9,472 nt of DNA, taken from NCBI GenBank assembly GCA_964445985.1, contig CAYUMU010000141.1, forward strand, positions 1 to 9,472. Reading direction: 5' to 3'. This DNA is from CAYUMU01 sp964445985 (GTDB lineage Bacteria; Planctomycetota; Planctomycetia; Pirellulales; S012-138). Shown in pieces: positions 6,334 through 9,472 of the stretch. The position numbers and the translations under genes were made by a program. The number at the start of each line of letters is the position of its first letter. Position 1 is the first letter of the stretch. The notes beneath the pieces were generated by a model. The model made no database searches, had not been told where the DNA came from, and worked only from the letters and a program-made list of their open reading frames with translations.

Positions 6334-6798
6334 ATGTCCCACGACCACTCCGCGACTCCCCTCTACAGTCAGGTGGAAGTCACCGCCGCCAGTAATACGG
6401 CGGAAACGAGCCCCATCGCGGAGAACACGCAGTTGATGCGCGATATTCTGACCGGCATCGATCGGCAGAATGAACTGATGGAGCAGTTGCTGACGGCCAT
6501 GACGGCTTCGCAGCGCCAGCGAAACGCCGAACTGGCGGCTTGGCGGAAGGCGAACCCGCGGCTGTCTCGCGATTGCCGCAACGCCGTGGAGTTGCTGGGA
6601 CGGGCTCAGTCGTCGCACTTGCGTCGCTTGCTGGATGAGGTGGAGGAGCATGGCGAATCCGTTGTCGATGGCGAGTTTATGCTCAACGAAATGATCGACC
6701 GCTTTGGCCCTCGCATGGCCCATTTGAACAGCCTGCTGCAGGTGATGGGGCAACTGGGCGGCAACGGTCCCCGCAACGAAACCGCCAGCGCCGAATAA
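6334..6798 (+). CDS. Small acidic, predicted helical protein of unknown function
   Basis: This 154-residue protein starts at ATG 6334, seven bases after a strong purine-rich ribosome site (AGGAAGGAA, 6318-6326). The frame stays open upstream to about 5986, but that part overlaps the kinase gene and has low-complexity Arg/Gly composition, so the start at 6334 is preferred. Residues 1-30 are polar and probably disordered. Residues 31-70 (NTQLMRDILTGIDRQNELMEQLL and onward) have a heptad-like pattern of Leu, Ile and Met, suggesting a coiled coil. Residues 78-141 form a second helical, acidic region (AVELLGRAQ, LRRLLDEVEEHGES, LNEMIDRFGPRMAHLNSLLQVMGQLG). One Cys (81) and no signal peptide or membrane segment are present. 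I do not recognise a characterised family. Likely cytosolic and perhaps oligomeric, by inference from the helical pattern only. Confidence 0.82.
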   Translation: MSHDHSATPLYSQVEVTAASNTAETSPIAENTQLMRDILTGIDRQNELMEQLLTAMTASQRQRNAELAAWRKANPRLSRDCRNAVELLGRAQSSHLRRLLDEVEEHGESVVDGEFMLNEMIDRFGPRMAHLNSLLQVMGQLGGNGPRNETASAE

Positions 6799-7153
6799 CG
6801 GGTTGCCGTATCGGGGCGGTGGGGTTTGGCTGCCCTGCGGGTGGTACGGGTTCGAGCGACTTTCTTGGGCGGTGATCTGCCCCCCTCCCCCCTCTGCCGT
6901 GGCGGGCGGCCTGCTCGCTTCTTCTGCCAGTGGGTATTTGGTATGGGGCCTGCCGGCACGTTATCATGCTGATCCGTGGCGGCGCTGCGACTGGCGCCCG
7001 AGCCGGGTCTGCCGGGAGGGATCGGATCGGTTCCAGCGGCAAGCTGGCTGAGCGCGTGCTGTTATCGATCGCGCCGCCGCGTCTGCCTGATGGTCCTACC
7101 GCCGGTTGAACTGGCAATGCCTACCCCACCTGCTTCTTTGGGAAGATTGATCC
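6799..7153. other. Gene-free GC-rich intergenic region
   Basis: These 355 bases hold no gene I can support. A frame at 6803-7051 has no ribosome binding site and a composition rich in Trp, Arg, Pro and Gly that looks like noise. Visible features are a pyrimidine tract at 6880-6895 (two C6 runs), a promoter candidate at 6938-6967 and the ribosome site of the next gene at 7141-7146. Confidence 0.6.
6938..6967 (+). promoter_or_regulatory. Candidate promoter of the sugar-dehydrogenase/cytochrome gene
   Basis: TTGGTA (6938-6943, four of six) and TATCAT (6962-6967, five of six) are separated by 18 bases. Initiation near 6974 would give a leader of about 180 bases before the start at 7154. The leader length is unusual, and I see no recognisable riboswitch in it. 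Confidence 0.3.
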
Positions 7154-9421
7154 ATGCCGAAGTGCTTGCTGCTCGCGCTGACGCTCGCCCTGCTGTTGGT
7201 TGGCTGTACCGCGTTGCCGACCCATGGTCAGCCCCAGCCACGGGGCGCCCAGGCTTTGGATAATGCCCAGGCTCGGGATGAGTTGCCGGTGATGGCGCCG
7301 GCTCCGCGCGTGGCCTGGGAAAGCTCCACGGTGAAGGGGACGCCTGAACCGCCCCCGCCGTTTCGCGGCCGCCGGGCGTTTGCGAATCTGAAGTTTTCGA
7401 AACCGCTGTTTCTGTCGCAGGAACCCACCGCGCCGCGGCGGATGTTGGTGGTGGAGCAAAAAGGCAAGATTTTGGCGTTTGCGCACGATGCCGAGACCGC
7501 CGAAACGCAGCCCTACTGCGAAATTGAGGATCACGACACCTATTCGTTGTGCTTCCACCCCAAGTATGCCAGCAATCGGTTTGTGTATGTGTTTGCCAAC
7601 GGCCCACAGTCGGACCCCAAGGGCCGGCTAAATCGCATTCTGCGGTTCGTGGTCACCCAGGATGATCCGCCGCGCTGCGACCCCGAGAGCCGGACGACCA
7701 TCATTGAATGGCCTTCCAATGGGCACAATGGCGGGGAGATGGATTTTGGACCGGAAGGTTTTCTGTATATATCGTCGGGGGACGGCACGAGCGATTCCGA
7801 TGGCGACCTGACCGGGCAAGATATTAGCACGCTGGCCTCGGGCGTATTGCGAATTGACGTGGACGGCGCGCCCGAGGGCAAAACGTATGTCGTGCCGAGC
7901 GACAATCCTTTTCTCGATATTCCCGAGGCGCGACCTGAACTGTGGGCTTATGGTTTTCGCAATCCGTGGCGGCTTCGTTTCGATCGGCAAACGGGCGACC
8001 TGTGGGTGGGGGATATTGGCCAGGACCTGTGGGAAATGATTCACGTGGTGCAGCGCGGGGCCAACTACGGTTGGAGCGTGATGGAAGGATCGCATCCTTT
8101 CTATCTGGAGCGCAAGCGCGGACCCACGCCGATTTCTCCGCCGACCATCGAGCATCCTCATTCGGAATCGCGGTCGATCACCGGGGGGATTGTCTATACG
8201 GGCGAACGCTATCCTGAGCTCAAGGGGACCTATCTTTACGGCGATTACGCGACCGGCAAAATCTGGGGCGCCCGCTATCGAGGCGGGAAAGTTACGTGGC
8301 GGCAAGAGCTGGCCGATACTTCTTATCAATTGCTATGTTTCTGTCAGGGACCTGGCGGTGAAATCTATATGGTGGATTACACGGGAGAACTCCATGAGTT
8401 GGAGCCGTCGCCGCCGGTGACGGAGCCCAATACTTTTCCCCGGCGTTTGAGCCAGACCGGGCTGTTTGTCAACGTGGGCGAACACCGGGTTCATCCGGCG
8501 TTGATTCCATACGAGGTTTCGGCGCCGCTGTGGAGCGACGGCGCGGAGAAGCAGCGGTACATCGCGCTGCCGGGCATGGAAACGGCCGAATTCAAGCAGG
8601 GGGGCGGATGGGCGTTCCCCGAGCACTCGGTGCTGGTGAAGACATTTACGCTGCCTGTGGCGGACTCGGCACAAGCGGCGCCCGCCCAGAAGCGGATCGA
8701 AACGCGATTGCTGGTGTTCGAGGGGGGAGAGTGGCAGGGTTATAGCTATCGCTGGAACGATGCTCAGACCGATGCCGAGCTGGTTACGGGGGGCGGCGCC
8801 GATGTTTCGCTGAGGGTGGCCGATCCGCAAACGGGAAAGGAGCGCTCGCAGACGTGGCATTTTCCCAGCCGGGCCGAATGCATGATTTGCCACTCGCGGG
8901 CGGCGGGCTTCGTGCTGGGGCTGAATACGCTGCAGATGAATCGCACGGTGAAAGTCGACGACCAACCGATCAATCAGATCGCGCTGCTGCATAATCGCGA
9001 TGTGATCACCAAGTACAAGCCGACTCCGGCGCTGGCCAAGATTCATCTGGTCGATCCGTCGGATCGGTCGCAACCTATTTCGCTGCGAGCGCGGAGTTAC
9101 TTGCATGCCAACTGCGCGCAGTGTCATGTGGAAGCGGGGGGCGGCAATTCGGCGTTTGCGATCAATTACGCCATGCCGGAGCAGAAGATGAATCTGATTT
9201 CGGCCCGGCCGTTGCACAACCGGTTTGGATTGAACGACGCGAAGTTGATCGCGCCGGGGAAGCCTGACCTGTCGATTCTCTATCGCCGGCTCACCACGAC
9301 GGAGCGCGGCAGGATGCCCCCTTTGAGCTCGTCGGTGGTCGATGCCGAGGGCGCGGCGCTGATTGAAGCTTGGATTCTGGATATCGCGCCGGTCGAGGCG
9401 CCTGATCCTGGGGAGGATTAG
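7154..9421 (+). CDS. Lipoprotein fusing a glucose/sorbosone-dehydrogenase beta-propeller to a diheme cytochrome c domain
   Basis: This 755-residue protein starts at ATG 7154, seven bases after the ribosome site GGAAGA (7141-7146). Residues 1-18 are a lipoprotein signal with lipobox LVGC, Cys-18 being the acylated residue. A proline-rich linker precedes a GSDH-type propeller (about 75-420): PSNGHNGGEMDFGPEGFLYI (187-206), with His-191 matching the catalytic base of soluble PQQ glucose dehydrogenases; SSGDGTSDSDGD; GFRNPWRLRF (267-276); VGDIGQ; and GANYGW. Residues 425-745 form a C-terminal domain of the kind seen in SO2930/HNE_0200-type proteins. It opens with LSQTGLF and HPALIPYEVSAPLWSDGAEK, then has heme motifs CMICH (576-580) and CAQCH (654-658) and RMPP at 720-723 with a possible Met ligand. 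The likely role is oxidation of a sugar or polyol outside the inner membrane, with electrons passed to hemes in the same chain. Substrate and PQQ dependence are inferred. Confidence 0.92.
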   Translation: MPKCLLLALTLALLLVGCTALPTHGQPQPRGAQALDNAQARDELPVMAPAPRVAWESSTVKGTPEPPPPFRGRRAFANLKFSKPLFLSQEPTAPRRMLVVEQKGKILAFAHDAETAETQPYCEIEDHDTYSLCFHPKYASNRFVYVFANGPQSDPKGRLNRILRFVVTQDDPPRCDPESRTTIIEWPSNGHNGGEMDFGPEGFLYISSGDGTSDSDGDLTGQDISTLASGVLRIDVDGAPEGKTYVVPSDNPFLDIPEARPELWAYGFRNPWRLRFDRQTGDLWVGDIGQDLWEMIHVVQRGANYGWSVMEGSHPFYLERKRGPTPISPPTIEHPHSESRSITGGIVYTGERYPELKGTYLYGDYATGKIWGARYRGGKVTWRQELADTSYQLLCFCQGPGGEIYMVDYTGELHELEPSPPVTEPNTFPRRLSQTGLFVNVGEHRVHPALIPYEVSAPLWSDGAEKQRYIALPGMETAEFKQGGGWAFPEHSVLVKTFTLPVADSAQAAPAQKRIETRLLVFEGGEWQGYSYRWNDAQTDAELVTGGGADVSLRVADPQTGKERSQTWHFPSRAECMICHSRAAGFVLGLNTLQMNRTVKVDDQPINQIALLHNRDVITKYKPTPALAKIHLVDPSDRSQPISLRARSYLHANCAQCHVEAGGGNSAFAINYAMPEQKMNLISARPLHNRFGLNDAKLIAPGKPDLSILYRRLTTTERGRMPPLSSSVVDAEGAALIEAWILDIAPVEAPDPGED

Positions 9422-9472
9422 TTTCTTGCTCGTTAACATCTCTGCAAGCCGCAAAGAACTTTAATGCCTCCC

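Noticed and set aside
6803..7051. Possible 82-residue protein in the gap before the dehydrogenase gene
   Set aside because: No ribosome binding site, noisy composition and no family resemblance.
8333..9454. 373-residue minus-strand frame opposite the cytochrome domain
   Set aside because: Antisense shadow: the CxxCH motifs and domain landmarks lie on the plus strand, and the Arg/His-rich antisense product is not credible.

Overview
The window looks like chromosomal DNA of a planctomycete, probably the Pirellulales or a relative. The call rests on gene families rather than a marker gene: a DUF1587/DUF1592/DUF1588/DUF1585 'planctomycete cytochrome', a paired DUF1552 (HXXSHH) Tat protein, a secreted formylglycine-generating-enzyme (FGE/SUMF1) fold protein, and a sugar-dehydrogenase/diheme cytochrome lipoprotein. 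The DNA is GC-rich, and several long antisense reading frames are only shadows of real genes. I see no mobile element, CRISPR array, tRNA or rRNA.

Left part (1-4330, minus strand): one tight operon, read right to left. First comes an 847-residue secreted protein with two CxxCH heme sites and planctomycete DUF domains. Eleven bases later comes a 433-residue Tat-signal DUF1552 protein. Its stop overlaps (ATGA) the start of an FGE-fold secreted protein that runs off the left window edge. All three products should be exported, which suggests one periplasmic or surface redox/processing unit. Its biochemical job is not known to me.

Middle part (4331-6798, plus strand): a 333-bp divergent promoter region is followed by an EVE/PUA-like protein with a very basic C-terminal tail. 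Next is a spacer holding a near-perfect inverted repeat of REP-like appearance plus a small GAAA-loop hairpin. Then come an amino-acid-kinase-fold protein resembling the archaeal-type COG2054/MfnE kinases (cofactor biosynthesis in C1 metabolism) and a 154-residue acidic, probably helical protein of unknown function with its own good promoter candidate.

Right part (6799-9472, plus strand): a 355-bp gene-free stretch precedes a 755-residue lipoprotein. It fuses a glucose/sorbosone-dehydrogenase-type beta-propeller to a C-terminal domain with two CxxCH heme sites. Substrate oxidation and electron transfer to heme in one chain are the likely role. Two of the seven proteins carry c-type heme motifs and four have export signals (Sec, Tat or lipoprotein), so the window is dominated by cell-envelope redox functions. 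The EVE, kinase and small helical genes look like unrelated neighbours.
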